This document shows positions 25,010 through 31,766 of a stretch of DNA of 31,766 nt, piece by piece (position 1 is the stretch's first letter; each line of letters begins with the position of its first letter). The notes beneath the pieces are model-generated. The model worked only from the letters and a program-made list of their open reading frames with translations. It did no database searches and was not told the origin of the DNA. The DNA comes from DASSHC01 sp035693105 (GTDB lineage Bacteria; Chloroflexota; Chloroflexia; Thermomicrobiales; Thermomicrobiaceae). The translations under genes were made by a program, and so were the position numbers. The stretch lies in the NCBI GenBank assembly GCA_035693105.1, contig DASSHC010000010.1:1-31766 (forward strand), in the 5' to 3' direction.

Positions 25010-26512
25010 GTGAAGAGCGCGGGGAGACCGCCCCGGGCGGCGGTGGTCGGTGGCGGCGCCAGCGGGTTGGCCGCGGCTAAGTGCCTGCTCGACGAGGGCA
25101 TCGAGCCGGTTGTCTTTGAGCGTGGCGCGCACCTCGGCGGCATCTGGAACGTCGATGAGGCCGCGCCGGACGGCGGCGGTCCGGCCTACCGCTCGCTCCA
25201 CACCAACACCTCGCGCGCCGTCTCCGGCTTCTCCGACTTCCCGCTCCCCGGCAATCTGCCCGACTTCCCCGGCCAGGCCGACATGCTGCGCTACTTGCAC
25301 GACTACACCGATCACTTCCGCCTGCGCGGCCATATCTGCCTCGGCACACAGGTCGAGTCGGCGCGCCCGCTCGGCGACGGCCGCTGGAGTGTGCGCTGGT
25401 CGCGCGGCGAGACCTCGGGCATCGACAGCTTCGACGCCGTCCTGGTCTGCACGGGGCTCCATCATCAGCCGCTGATCCCGCCCTTCCCCGGCGTCGAGCG
25501 CTTCGCCGGGCGGCTGCTCCACAGCCGCGGCTACGTCGAGCCTTCCCCGTTCGCTGGGCGGCGCGTGGTGGTGGTCGGCGCCGGCAGCAGCGGGGCGGAG
25601 ATCGCGACCGAGTTGAGCCGCTCGGCGGCCTCGGTCGCGCTCAGCACACGCGGCGGCGTCTGGTTCATCCCGCGCTGCATCGGCGCGCACCCCGCCGATC
25701 ACCGGCTCAACCGGCTGGGCAACCGCGTCCCGCTGGGGCTGCGCATGCGCGTCTTCCACCGGCTGGTGCTGCAGGAGTACCATCGCCTCGGCCTGCGCGC
25801 CGAGTCCCTGGACGCGCTCCTCCCGCCGGCGCCCTTCGATATCGAGCGTAGCCGCTTCACGCCGGGCGCCGAGGTGCTCGTCGAAGCGGCGGCTGGCCGC
25901 ATCAGCATCAAGCCGGAGACCGCGCGCATCGAGGAGCACTCGGTCGTCTTCCGCGACGGGACAGCGCTGGCCGCCGACGACATCATCGCGGCCACCGGCT
26001 ACCGGCTCGAGTTCCCCTTCCTGCCGGAGGCGCTGACCGGCCTGACCCGCGGCGATACCGGCCTCTACCGCTACGTCTTCCCACCCGATACGCCCGGCCT
26101 GGCCTTCATCGGCCTCTGCATCCCGGTTGGGCCGGCGCTTCCGATCGCGGAGCTACAGGCGCGCTGGGTCGCCAGCGTGCTGGCCGGGCAGACGACGCTG
26201 CCGACCAGCGAGCGAATGCGCCGCGAGATCGCGGCGCGGGTCGAGCGTCGCACGCGGCGGGGGGTGCCGGCGCTGCGGGTACAGCTCCTCGATTATCTGG
26301 ATCAGATCGCCGGTGAGCTGGGCGTGCGTCCCCGGTTGGCCCGGCATCCGGAGCTGGCGCGGCCGCTCCTGCTCGGCCCGCCGAGCGCGGCGCAGTACCG
26401 GCTCGACGGCCCCGGCCGCTGGCCGCTGGCCGCCGATGTGCTGCGCGGCGTGCTCCGGCCCGCGCCCGATGCGCCTCTCAGCGGCGCCCCCGAGCTGGAG
26501 CGGCGGCTGTAG
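25010..26512 (+). CDS. Flavin-containing monooxygenase (class B, FMO type)
   Basis: NADPH- and FAD-dependent oxygenase of 500 residues that oxygenates soft nucleophiles (N or S) or acts in Baeyer-Villiger reactions; substrate unknown. Motifs in order: the FAD-binding VVGGGASGLAAAK (about 12-24), the FMO fingerprint FAGRLLHSRGY (about 164-174; FxGxxxHSxxY/F), the NADPH-binding VVVGAGSSGAEIATE (about 183-198) and IIAATGY (about 325-331). The GTG at 25010, with GTAGGGGG nine bases upstream, starts just before the first beta strand. Divergent from the adenosyltransferase gene and convergent with the potassium transporter gene; it stands alone. Confidence 0.93.
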   Translation: MKSAGRPPRAAVVGGGASGLAAAKCLLDEGIEPVVFERGAHLGGIWNVDEAAPDGGGPAYRSLHTNTSRAVSGFSDFPLPGNLPDFPGQADMLRYLHDYTDHFRLRGHICLGTQVESARPLGDGRWSVRWSRGETSGIDSFDAVLVCTGLHHQPLIPPFPGVERFAGRLLHSRGYVEPSPFAGRRVVVVGAGSSGAEIATELSRSAASVALSTRGGVWFIPRCIGAHPADHRLNRLGNRVPLGLRMRVFHRLVLQEYHRLGLRAESLDALLPPAPFDIERSRFTPGAEVLVEAAAGRISIKPETARIEEHSVVFRDGTALAADDIIAATGYRLEFPFLPEALTGLTRGDTGLYRYVFPPDTPGLAFIGLCIPVGPALPIAELQARWVASVLAGQTTLPTSERMRREIAARVERRTRRGVPALRVQLLDYLDQIAGELGVRPRLARHPELARPLLLGPPSAAQYRLDGPGRWPLAADVLRGVLRPAPDAPLSGAPELERRL

Positions 26513-26613
26513 GGAGAGGGGTCTGGCGTACGGCGAGCGGCGGTGCCGGCCACTCCGCCCCTTCCATGTCTTCCCTTCGCCGGAAATTGGCCGCGGGTTG
26601 CTGGCCGCCCCTG

Positions 26614-28641
26614 CTACACCGTGAGGTGGTACGGGACGTTGGTGACGACGATGCCGGGGTGGCGCCAGAGGGCGAGCTTCAGGCGCAGCGTCGTCTGGTT
26701 GTGCAGCACCAGCTCGTAGAGATGCGCCGGCACGAACTCCGGCAGCACCACCGTCAGCGTCGGCCCGCCCTTCTCCGCGTGCGCCTGCTCGATATAGCTG
26801 ACCAGCGGCCCGATGATCTCGCGGTAGGGCGACTCGATCACCACCAGCGGCAACGCCATCCCCTCCTGGCGCCACTGCTCCGAGAGCTGCTCGGCCTCCT
26901 TCGGGTCGAGCGCGACATGCACCACCACCACGTCGCTGGCGATGCGCTCGGCGTACTCGATGGCGCGCATCGAGGCCTCGTTGAGCGTGTCGATCGGCAC
27001 GATCGCGGCCGACTCGCGCGGCCAGTTTGCCGACCGGTGGTGCCCCTGCGGCGGCAGCACCAGTTGCGCCGCCACGCGCTGGTAGTGGCGGTGGATCGCG
27101 AGCATGATCGCGATCAGGATCGGCAGGAGGAGCAGCACGATCCAGGCGCCGGTGAGGAACTTGGTGGTGATGATGATGACCGCCACGACGCCGGTCGTCA
27201 GCGCCCCCAGCCCGTTGATCAGCATGCCCGAGTTGCGTGGGTGCCCCTTTGGCTCCTTCTTCCACCAGCGGTAGGTCATGCTCGCCTGTGAGAGGGTAAA
27301 GGCCAGGAAGACGCCGACCGCGTAGAGCGGGATCAAGGCGGTGACGCTGGCGCCGAAGCCGATCACCAGGATGCCCGAGGCCACCCCGAGCGCCAGGATG
27401 CCGGTCGAGTAGGCCAGCCGGTCGCCACGCAGGCGGAACTGATGCGGCAGAAAGCCGTCGCGCGCCAGGAAGAAGGAGAGGCGCGGAAAGTCGGAGAAGC
27501 TGGTGTTGGCGGCCAGCAGCAAAATCCCGGCGGTCGTCGCCTGGACGTAGTAGTAGAAGGGCGAGCGCCCGACGACCGTGCGCGTAAGCTGCGACAGGAT
27601 GGTCTCGTTGGCGCTCGGCACCAGGTGGAAGTGGTAGGTCAGGATGGTGATGCCGAGGAAGAGACTGCCGAGCACCAGCGCCATCGCGGTCAGCGTGCGG
27701 CGCGCGTTCTTGGCCTCGGGCGGCTGGAAGGCGGGCACCCCGTCGGAGATGGCCTCGACCCCGGTGAGCGCGGTGCAGCCCGAGGAGAAGGCCCGCAGCA
27801 CCAGGAAGATGGTCAGCGCCTTGGTCGCGGGCGGAACGGCGTGCGTGACCGGGTGCGGGGTGAAGAGATGGAACCAGGCCGCGGCCAGCCCGAGCAGGAT
27901 GACCGCGAACATGCCGACGATGAAGAGATAGGTGGGCACGGCGAAGATGCTGCCGCTCTCGCGCACGCCGCGCAGGTTGGCCAGGGTGATGAAGACGATG
28001 GCTCCGACCGCCAGTTCCACCTTATAGGAATCGAGCGAGCCAAAGGCCGAGGTGATGGCGGCCACGCCGGAGGAGATACTGACCGCGACGGTCAGGGTGT
28101 AGTCGACCAGCAGCGAGGAGGCGGCCAGCAGGCTCGGCCCAGTGCCGAGGTTGTCCTTGGTGACGATGTAGGAGCCGCCGCCCTGGGGGTAGGCGCGGAT
28201 CGTCTGCCGGTAGGAAGACGCCACGATCGCCAGCAGCAGGATGATGGCGATGCCGATCGGGATGACGTACTGGTAGGCGACGCTGCCGGCCAGCACCAGA
28301 ATCAGCAGCGTCTCCTCGGTGGCGTAGGCGGTGGAGGAGATGGCGTCGGAGGAGAGGACGGCCAGCGCCTTGACTTTGGTCAGGCGCTCGTGGATCTCGT
28401 GGGCCGTGGGGATCGGGGCGCCGATCACCGCCCGGCGCACACCCTGGTAGAGGCGGCCGAACGAGGACGTGGCCGCGCTCGGCCCGGCCACCAGATAGGT
28501 CGGCGAGGGAGGCGGGCGCAGCTCGGTCGAGCGGATCACCCGGATGTGGCGGTCGCCGGGCCGCTGGCCACGGATCGCCTCGCGCGGCCGCTCCTCCGCC
28601 GGCCGCTCGCCCGGCTCCTTCGGGGGCTCCTTCTCATGCAC
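26614..28641 (-). CDS. kimA: KimA-like high-affinity potassium transporter (APC superfamily)
   Basis: Inner-membrane K+/H+ symporter-like protein of 675 residues, about 12 helices, with a C-terminal cytosolic domain that resembles universal stress proteins. Similarity to Bacillus subtilis KimA (YdaO) is clear from recalled sequence: LTKVKALAVLSSDAISSTAY, YPQGGGSYIVTKDNLG, LLVDYTLTVAVSIS, SSGCTALTGVEAIS, LIPLYAVGVFLAFTLSQ and the C-terminal LPEFVPAHLYELVLHNQT. Asp99/Tyr106 and Asp180/Tyr181 keep the spacing of the K+-site residues of KimA. In Firmicutes it is inhibited by c-di-AMP through the C-terminal domain; no ydaO-type riboswitch is visible here. A charged Pro/Glu/Arg N-terminal extension of about 60 residues is unusual. 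GTG start; 57 bases after the VOC gene, probably co-transcribed. Databases often name such proteins 'amino acid permease'. Confidence 0.9.
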   Translation of the reverse strand: MHEKEPPKEPGERPAEERPREAIRGQRPGDRHIRVIRSTELRPPPSPTYLVAGPSAATSSFGRLYQGVRRAVIGAPIPTAHEIHERLTKVKALAVLSSDAISSTAYATEETLLILVLAGSVAYQYVIPIGIAIILLLAIVASSYRQTIRAYPQGGGSYIVTKDNLGTGPSLLAASSLLVDYTLTVAVSISSGVAAITSAFGSLDSYKVELAVGAIVFITLANLRGVRESGSIFAVPTYLFIVGMFAVILLGLAAAWFHLFTPHPVTHAVPPATKALTIFLVLRAFSSGCTALTGVEAISDGVPAFQPPEAKNARRTLTAMALVLGSLFLGITILTYHFHLVPSANETILSQLTRTVVGRSPFYYYVQATTAGILLLAANTSFSDFPRLSFFLARDGFLPHQFRLRGDRLAYSTGILALGVASGILVIGFGASVTALIPLYAVGVFLAFTLSQASMTYRWWKKEPKGHPRNSGMLINGLGALTTGVVAVIIITTKFLTGAWIVLLLLPILIAIMLAIHRHYQRVAAQLVLPPQGHHRSANWPRESAAIVPIDTLNEASMRAIEYAERIASDVVVVHVALDPKEAEQLSEQWRQEGMALPLVVIESPYREIIGPLVSYIEQAHAEKGGPTLTVVLPEFVPAHLYELVLHNQTTLRLKLALWRHPGIVVTNVPYHLTV

Positions 28642-28698
28642 GTCCGCGACTCGCTTCCCCTGGCCCCCGCCGGCCTGACCCGGCCGGCTCCCCTGGTG

Positions 28699-29091
28699 CT
28701 AGAGATACTTCAGCAACTCCACCCGGTTGCCCTCGGGATCGCGGTAGAAGGCGACCATCACCTCCTGCCCGCCGGGCAGCACGCGGTGCTCCAGCGGGGT
28801 CTCCACCGGCGTCCCAGCCTGAGCGACGCGGGCGCAGACGGCCTCGATGTTGTCGATGCCCAGCCCGATGTGATCGAGCGCGCCGCGTTCCCCGATCTCC
28901 TCCGGCGTGCGCCGGACGAGCTGCAGGCCGCGCAGCCAGACGACCGCCGGCTGCCCCTCCGGCCCCTGGCTGCGCACGAAGGGCAGCCCGATCAGGTCGC
29001 GGTAGAAGCGGAGCGCCGCCTCCAGATCGCTCACCTTGAGCGCGGTGTGGCTCACGGCCGGATTGAACTCGGCGGTGAAGTTCGCGGACAT
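28699..29091 (-). CDS. VOC-superfamily (glyoxalase/dioxygenase-like) protein
   Basis: A 130-residue vicinal-oxygen-chelate protein with two beta-alpha-beta-beta-beta modules. The metal ligands typical of the fold are visible: a His in VSHTALKV near the N-terminus, a His in GALDHIGLGI in the middle, and a Glu in the final strand NRVELLKYL, after FYRDPEG. It could be a lyase, isomerase or resistance-type protein; substrate unknown. The ATG at 29091 has GGGAGGAG nine bases upstream, better than an in-frame start at 29133. Lies upstream of the KimA-like gene in the same direction. Confidence 0.9.
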   Translation of the reverse strand: MSANFTAEFNPAVSHTALKVSDLEAALRFYRDLIGLPFVRSQGPEGQPAVVWLRGLQLVRRTPEEIGERGALDHIGLGIDNIEAVCARVAQAGTPVETPLEHRVLPGGQEVMVAFYRDPEGNRVELLKYL

Positions 29092-29199
29092 CCTGCTCTC
29101 CTCCCAGCGCCAGCCGATCGTCGTCGGCCGCATCCTATCGCATTCGGCAGAGGGGAGCAGCCTGTATCCGGGTATCGAGACGTTGGGTGTTGGCGGTTT

Positions 29200-29330
29200 T
29201 GTAGGGGCAGACCCTTGTGTCTGCCCTGCCTCCCCTACCGCATGGCGATGGGATCACGGGGAAACGTGGGCGGCACACGAACACGCAGAGCCTGGGGCAA
29301 CGAGGGCAGACACAGGGGTCTGCCCCTACA
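29200..29330. repeat. 131-bp element with 28-bp terminal inverted repeats, each arm a hairpin
   Basis: Arms 29200-29227 and 29303-29330 are complementary at 27 of 28 positions (one T/C difference). Each arm folds by itself: GGGCAGAC and GTCTGCCC with a six-base loop. The 75-base centre has no gene and no transposase. This 'gtaggggcagaccc' type is a recurrent intergenic repeat in Chloroflexota-like genomes, as far as I recall. It fills most of the gap 29134-29433. Nothing else is recognised in that gap. Confidence 0.85.
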
Positions 29331-29433
29331 GCGGACAGCTTGATCGAAATCGCTGTACGCAGAAAAACCGAAGGGGCGATGACGTTTGCGAAGATGCGGA
29401 GATTGAGCGATCAATCAAGGAAGGGGGCAAAGC

Positions 29434-29862
29434 TCACCAGCGCGTCCAGGCACGTTCCGCCCCCGAACTTTCGGCCTTTTCGAGCGCCTTCCGCATCTCC
29501 TCACCCGTGCGAACCAGCGGAACGGCTTGGAAGACAGCGTAGGCGGCGGTTGACTCGGGGGTGTGCGCCATCAATTGCCCGAGCGCATCCCAGGCCGCGT
29601 CGTGATCGTGTCCGTGGAAGAGCACCGTACCGCACGACGGTTGGTGGTTCTCATCATAGGCTTCGATCCGCACGACAACCCACTCGCCGTCGTATGTTTC
29701 GCGCACTTGGTCGATCGGCGCGGCATCGCGGACGGGCTGCCGTCCGAGCGCACGCTCTGCTTGTGCCATCTCGGGTTCCTGTTCGCTCATCAAGATACCC
29801 TGCTCCATGCGATCCGACCCATAGTCAACAAGATAGGAGCCGGCATACCAGGAGTCAATCAT
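29434..29862 (-). CDS. Conserved-looking protein of unknown function
   Basis: A 142-residue acidic cytoplasmic protein. Its centre reads EWVVVRIEAYDENHQPS and GTVLFHGHDHDAAWDALGQL, ending with AAYAVFQAVPLV and a Glu/Lys/Arg tail. I do not recognise a family. The start is uncertain: the ATG at 29862 lies ten bases after the upstream gene's stop, which suggests translational coupling; ATGs at 29808 and 29790 are alternatives, the last with GGAGCAGGG upstream. The codon use is less GC-biased than in the neighbours. It forms a two-gene unit with the exported protein upstream. Confidence 0.7.
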   Translation of the reverse strand: MIDSWYAGSYLVDYGSDRMEQGILMSEQEPEMAQAERALGRQPVRDAAPIDQVRETYDGEWVVVRIEAYDENHQPSCGTVLFHGHDHDAAWDALGQLMAHTPESTAAYAVFQAVPLVRTGEEMRKALEKAESSGAERAWTRW

Positions 29863-29872
29863 ATCAGTAGAC

Positions 29873-30523
29873 CTACGGACTCCCCGTCACCCCGTAATTC
29901 GTCAGATACCATTGTCCGCCAACCTGCAGCAGATGCAGGTGGAAGCGCAGGGTCGAATCCGGGCTGTCCAGCACGTAGGTGACGATTGTCCGATCTCCGA
30001 AGACCACCGCCTCGGTGATGAAGATCTGCTTATCCACCCAATCGCCCGGCCTGGGCGTGATAACCGGAGGCTGGCCACCCGGCACATCGGCCAGCGTCGC
30101 CTCCGCCTCCTGCCAGCGGGCGTCGCTCGCCCGGCGCGCGAGGACGTCGGACATCTCCGCCGAGAGCAAGCCATCACTTGCGCCGATGGGTCCCGTGTGG
30201 CTCTGTCTCAGGATCGCTGTCACCTCCGGCTGGTGCGCCGCCATGACCGATCGCCAGTGCGGGCTCAGATGCTCGTCAGCATCGTTGTAGAAGACAGTTG
30301 GGAAGGCGGAGAGGTCGCCGCTCACCCAGCCGTCGAAGAAGACACGCTCGTACCGGTGGATCAGCGTGACGACCTGCTGCTGTTCAACTTCGGTTGCCGG
30401 CCTGCCCCCGGCCGCGCCGCCCGGCGCCGCCCGGTCGGCTCCGACGAGGATGACGCCGCCGATGGCGACGAGCGCGGCCAGGATGATGCGACTACCGCGC
30501 CAGGGCAGAAGCCGGAGTCGCAT
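29873..30523 (-). CDS. Membrane-anchored or exported protein of unknown function, possibly NTF2-like
   Basis: A 216-residue protein with a basic N-terminus (MRLRLLPWRGSR) followed by one hydrophobic helix (about 13-31), hence a signal anchor or signal peptide; the rest is extracytoplasmic. After a Gly/Ala/Pro linker there is a helix (VVTLIHRYERVFFDGWVSGD) and a C-terminal set of strands (IFITEAVVFGDRTIVTYVLD, HLHLLQVGGQWYLTNYGV). This helix-then-curved-sheet pattern is like SnoaL/NTF2-fold proteins, but I cannot confirm it. The ATG at 30523 has GAGAGG about nine bases upstream; a GTG at 30592 would add residues without SD. Co-directional with the small gene at 29434. Confidence 0.8.
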   Translation of the reverse strand: MRLRLLPWRGSRIILAALVAIGGVILVGADRAAPGGAAGGRPATEVEQQQVVTLIHRYERVFFDGWVSGDLSAFPTVFYNDADEHLSPHWRSVMAAHQPEVTAILRQSHTGPIGASDGLLSAEMSDVLARRASDARWQEAEATLADVPGGQPPVITPRPGDWVDKQIFITEAVVFGDRTIVTYVLDSPDSTLRFHLHLLQVGGQWYLTNYGVTGSP

Positions 30524-30714
30524 CGGCACATCCTCTCGGCTTGCAATCTCAGCCAGTTCGCTCAAGATACCGCAGGCTAGCAGGCCGCGCACACAGTTTC
30601 AGGCTATGATGGAGCGTGCCCGGAGCGGATCACGCTGGCATGGCGGCACGCGTTTTGGGCGGCAACCGGTGAAGCGCCATGTGCACGACGCAGGCGGCAA
30701 AGGAGGCAGGCAAC

Positions 30715-31713
30715 ATGTTCGAGACCTACATCGGCGCGAATGGCGGCGTCTACCGGCTCAACGGCGCCAAACTGGAGCCGCTCGGGCTGGAGGGGCGGCA
30801 CGTCAGCGCGGTCTACGCCTGGCGCGACAACGGCAATACGGTCGTGCTGGCCGGCTGCTACGGCGACGGCATATTCCGCAGTGAGGACGGCGGCCAGCGC
30901 TGGAGCGAGGCGAACCAGGGACTGAGCGCGCCGGTGCTGCGCATGATCCAGTCCGACCCGACCCAGCGCGGCGCGATCATCTGCGGCACCGAGCCGGCGC
31001 GCGCCTTCCGCAGCACCGACGGTGGGCGGAGCTGGCAGGAACTGAACGGCGTCACCGATCTGGAGGGCTACCAGGAGTGGTACCTCCCCTACTCGCCGCG
31101 CGCCGGCGCCCTGCGCAACTTCTACTCGCCGCCGGGCCAAAGCGACCGGTTGCTCGGCTCGATCGAGGTCGGTGGGCTGATCGACAGCCGCGACGGCGGC
31201 AAGACCTGGTCCTACGTCGATGTCGGCCCCGACCACGACATCCACTGGGTCACCGGCGATCCCCACGAGGCCGACCGGCTCTTCGCCGCGCTCGGCTACG
31301 CCCGCATGCCCTGGCAGCGGGACCTGCCGCACATGCCGCGCTTCGGCGGCGTGGGCCGCTCGCGCGACGGCGGCGCGACCTGGGAGAAGCTGCTGACCGA
31401 CTACACCCGCGCGGTGCTGCTCCTGCCGGGCCGCCCCAACGTGGTCCTGGCCGGTCCCTCGCCCGAGGTCGGGCGCCAGGGGCGCATCGAGGTTTCGGTC
31501 GACGGCGGCGACCACTGGCTGCCGGCCAGCGACGGCATCACCGTGCCGATGGAGGACATGGTCGAGCGCTTCTACCTGGCACCGGACGGCCACGTCTGGG
31601 CGGTGACCTCCGCCGGGCGCGTCTTCGCGGCCAACCCGGACGATTGGCAATGGCAGGCGCCGCTGCCGGGCGGTCAGCCGGTCGAGGCCGAGTCGGTCAG
31701 CTTCGTGGCCTAG
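30715..31713 (+). CDS. Asp-box (BNR) beta-propeller protein
   Basis: A 332-residue protein with five Asp-box motifs SxDGGxxW: SEDGGQRW, STDGGRSW, SRDGGKTW, SRDGGATW and SVDGGDHW, one per blade, as in sialidase-like and YCF48/VPS10-like propellers. No sialidase catalytic set (Arg triad, FRIP) can be identified, so an enzymatic role is not supported. There is no signal peptide or membrane helix, so it is predicted cytoplasmic, which is less usual for this fold. The ATG at 30715 follows AAAGGAGG; an in-frame start at 30679 is less likely. Divergent from the exported protein gene at 30523. Confidence 0.88.
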   Translation: MFETYIGANGGVYRLNGAKLEPLGLEGRHVSAVYAWRDNGNTVVLAGCYGDGIFRSEDGGQRWSEANQGLSAPVLRMIQSDPTQRGAIICGTEPARAFRSTDGGRSWQELNGVTDLEGYQEWYLPYSPRAGALRNFYSPPGQSDRLLGSIEVGGLIDSRDGGKTWSYVDVGPDHDIHWVTGDPHEADRLFAALGYARMPWQRDLPHMPRFGGVGRSRDGGATWEKLLTDYTRAVLLLPGRPNVVLAGPSPEVGRQGRIEVSVDGGDHWLPASDGITVPMEDMVERFYLAPDGHVWAVTSAGRVFAANPDDWQWQAPLPGGQPVEAESVSFVA

Positions 31714-31766
31714 TCGCCGGGCACCGCGCCGGCATCGACGAACGCGGCGATAGCGGCGCTGGCCGC
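31710..31766 (-). CDS. Probable C-terminal end of a gene continuing beyond the window
   Basis: The minus strand is open from the window edge to a TAG at 31712-31710, reading AASAAIAAFVDAGAVPGD. The Ala-rich, GC-biased codons fit a gene tail that overlaps the end of the propeller gene by four bases, convergently. Only 18 residues are visible, so the family is unknown. Confidence 0.35.
   Translation of the reverse strand, partial: AASAAIAAFVDAGAVPGD

Noticed and set aside
29171..29340. Possible CRISPR or CRISPR-like repeat because of repeated hairpin sequences.
   Set aside because: Only two copies in opposite orientation, with unequal flanks and no cas genes; this is an inverted-repeat element.
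27442..29343. 633-codon plus-strand frame opposite the KimA-like gene and VOC gene.
   Set aside because: Antisense to two well-supported genes, and it runs through the repeat element at 29200-29330.
29940..29965. T-loop-like string (GGTCGAATCC) hinting at a tRNA gene.
   Set aside because: It lies inside the coding frame of the exported protein, and no cloverleaf or acceptor stem can be formed around it.

Overview
The window is a high-GC bacterial chromosome segment with dense coding on both strands, short intergenic spaces, Shine-Dalgarno (SD) led genes and several GTG starts. The mix of families (TypA, a KimA-type potassium transporter, PduO-type adenosyltransferase, TagO/TagA-like and LCP proteins, MBG-repeat surface protein), and intergenic hairpin repeats of the 'gtaggggcagaccc' and 'gggactaaagtc' kind, fit Chloroflexota best. 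That assignment is inference from sequence style; there is no rRNA or other phylogenetic marker in the window.

Layout. 1-247: no supported gene; a strong hairpin and an orphan SD. 248-6816: housekeeping and envelope genes (typA; a small four-helix membrane protein; a nitronate monooxygenase; an LCP-family wall-polymer ligase; dCTP deaminase). 6884-9165: a small accessory patch with decaying defence or toxin modules: a minimal nucleotidyltransferase whose HEPN partner survives only as a 34-codon stub run into by an inverted-repeat element, a metallophosphoesterase, and a Phd/YefM-RelE pair whose toxin carries a one-base frameshift. 9209-14130: a tight five-gene operon for nucleotide-sugar conversion and lipid-carrier priming (two SDR epimerase-like proteins, a xylose-isomerase-like TIM barrel, a PseB/FlaA1-like 4,6-dehydratase, a TagO/WecA-like phosphoglycosyltransferase). 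14390-23318: a self-contained transcription unit with a promoter, a structured leader, one 2,890-residue secreted protein (subtilisin-type protease + Ig-like domains + about 22 MBG-type repeats + PKD + conserved C-terminal module) and a textbook terminator. 23506-24830 (minus): TagA/WecG-like glycosyltransferase coupled to PduO-type cobalamin adenosyltransferase. 25010-31766: flavin monooxygenase, VOC protein with a KimA-like K+ transporter, a second inverted-repeat element, a two-gene operon of unknowns, an Asp-box beta-propeller protein, and the probable tail of one more gene.

How it fits together. TagO/WecA-like, TagA/WecG-like and LCP proteins are the first, second and last steps of wall-teichoic-acid-like polymer synthesis in monoderm bacteria, and the sugar-modifying enzymes sit next to the priming enzyme. 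The giant secreted protease-repeat protein lies between the priming operon and the TagA-like gene, so the middle of the window looks like a cell-surface locus. The most interesting items are this giant modular protein and its leader RNA, two envelope or sugar enzymes lacking an expected catalytic residue, and two toxin/defence modules caught in the process of decay.
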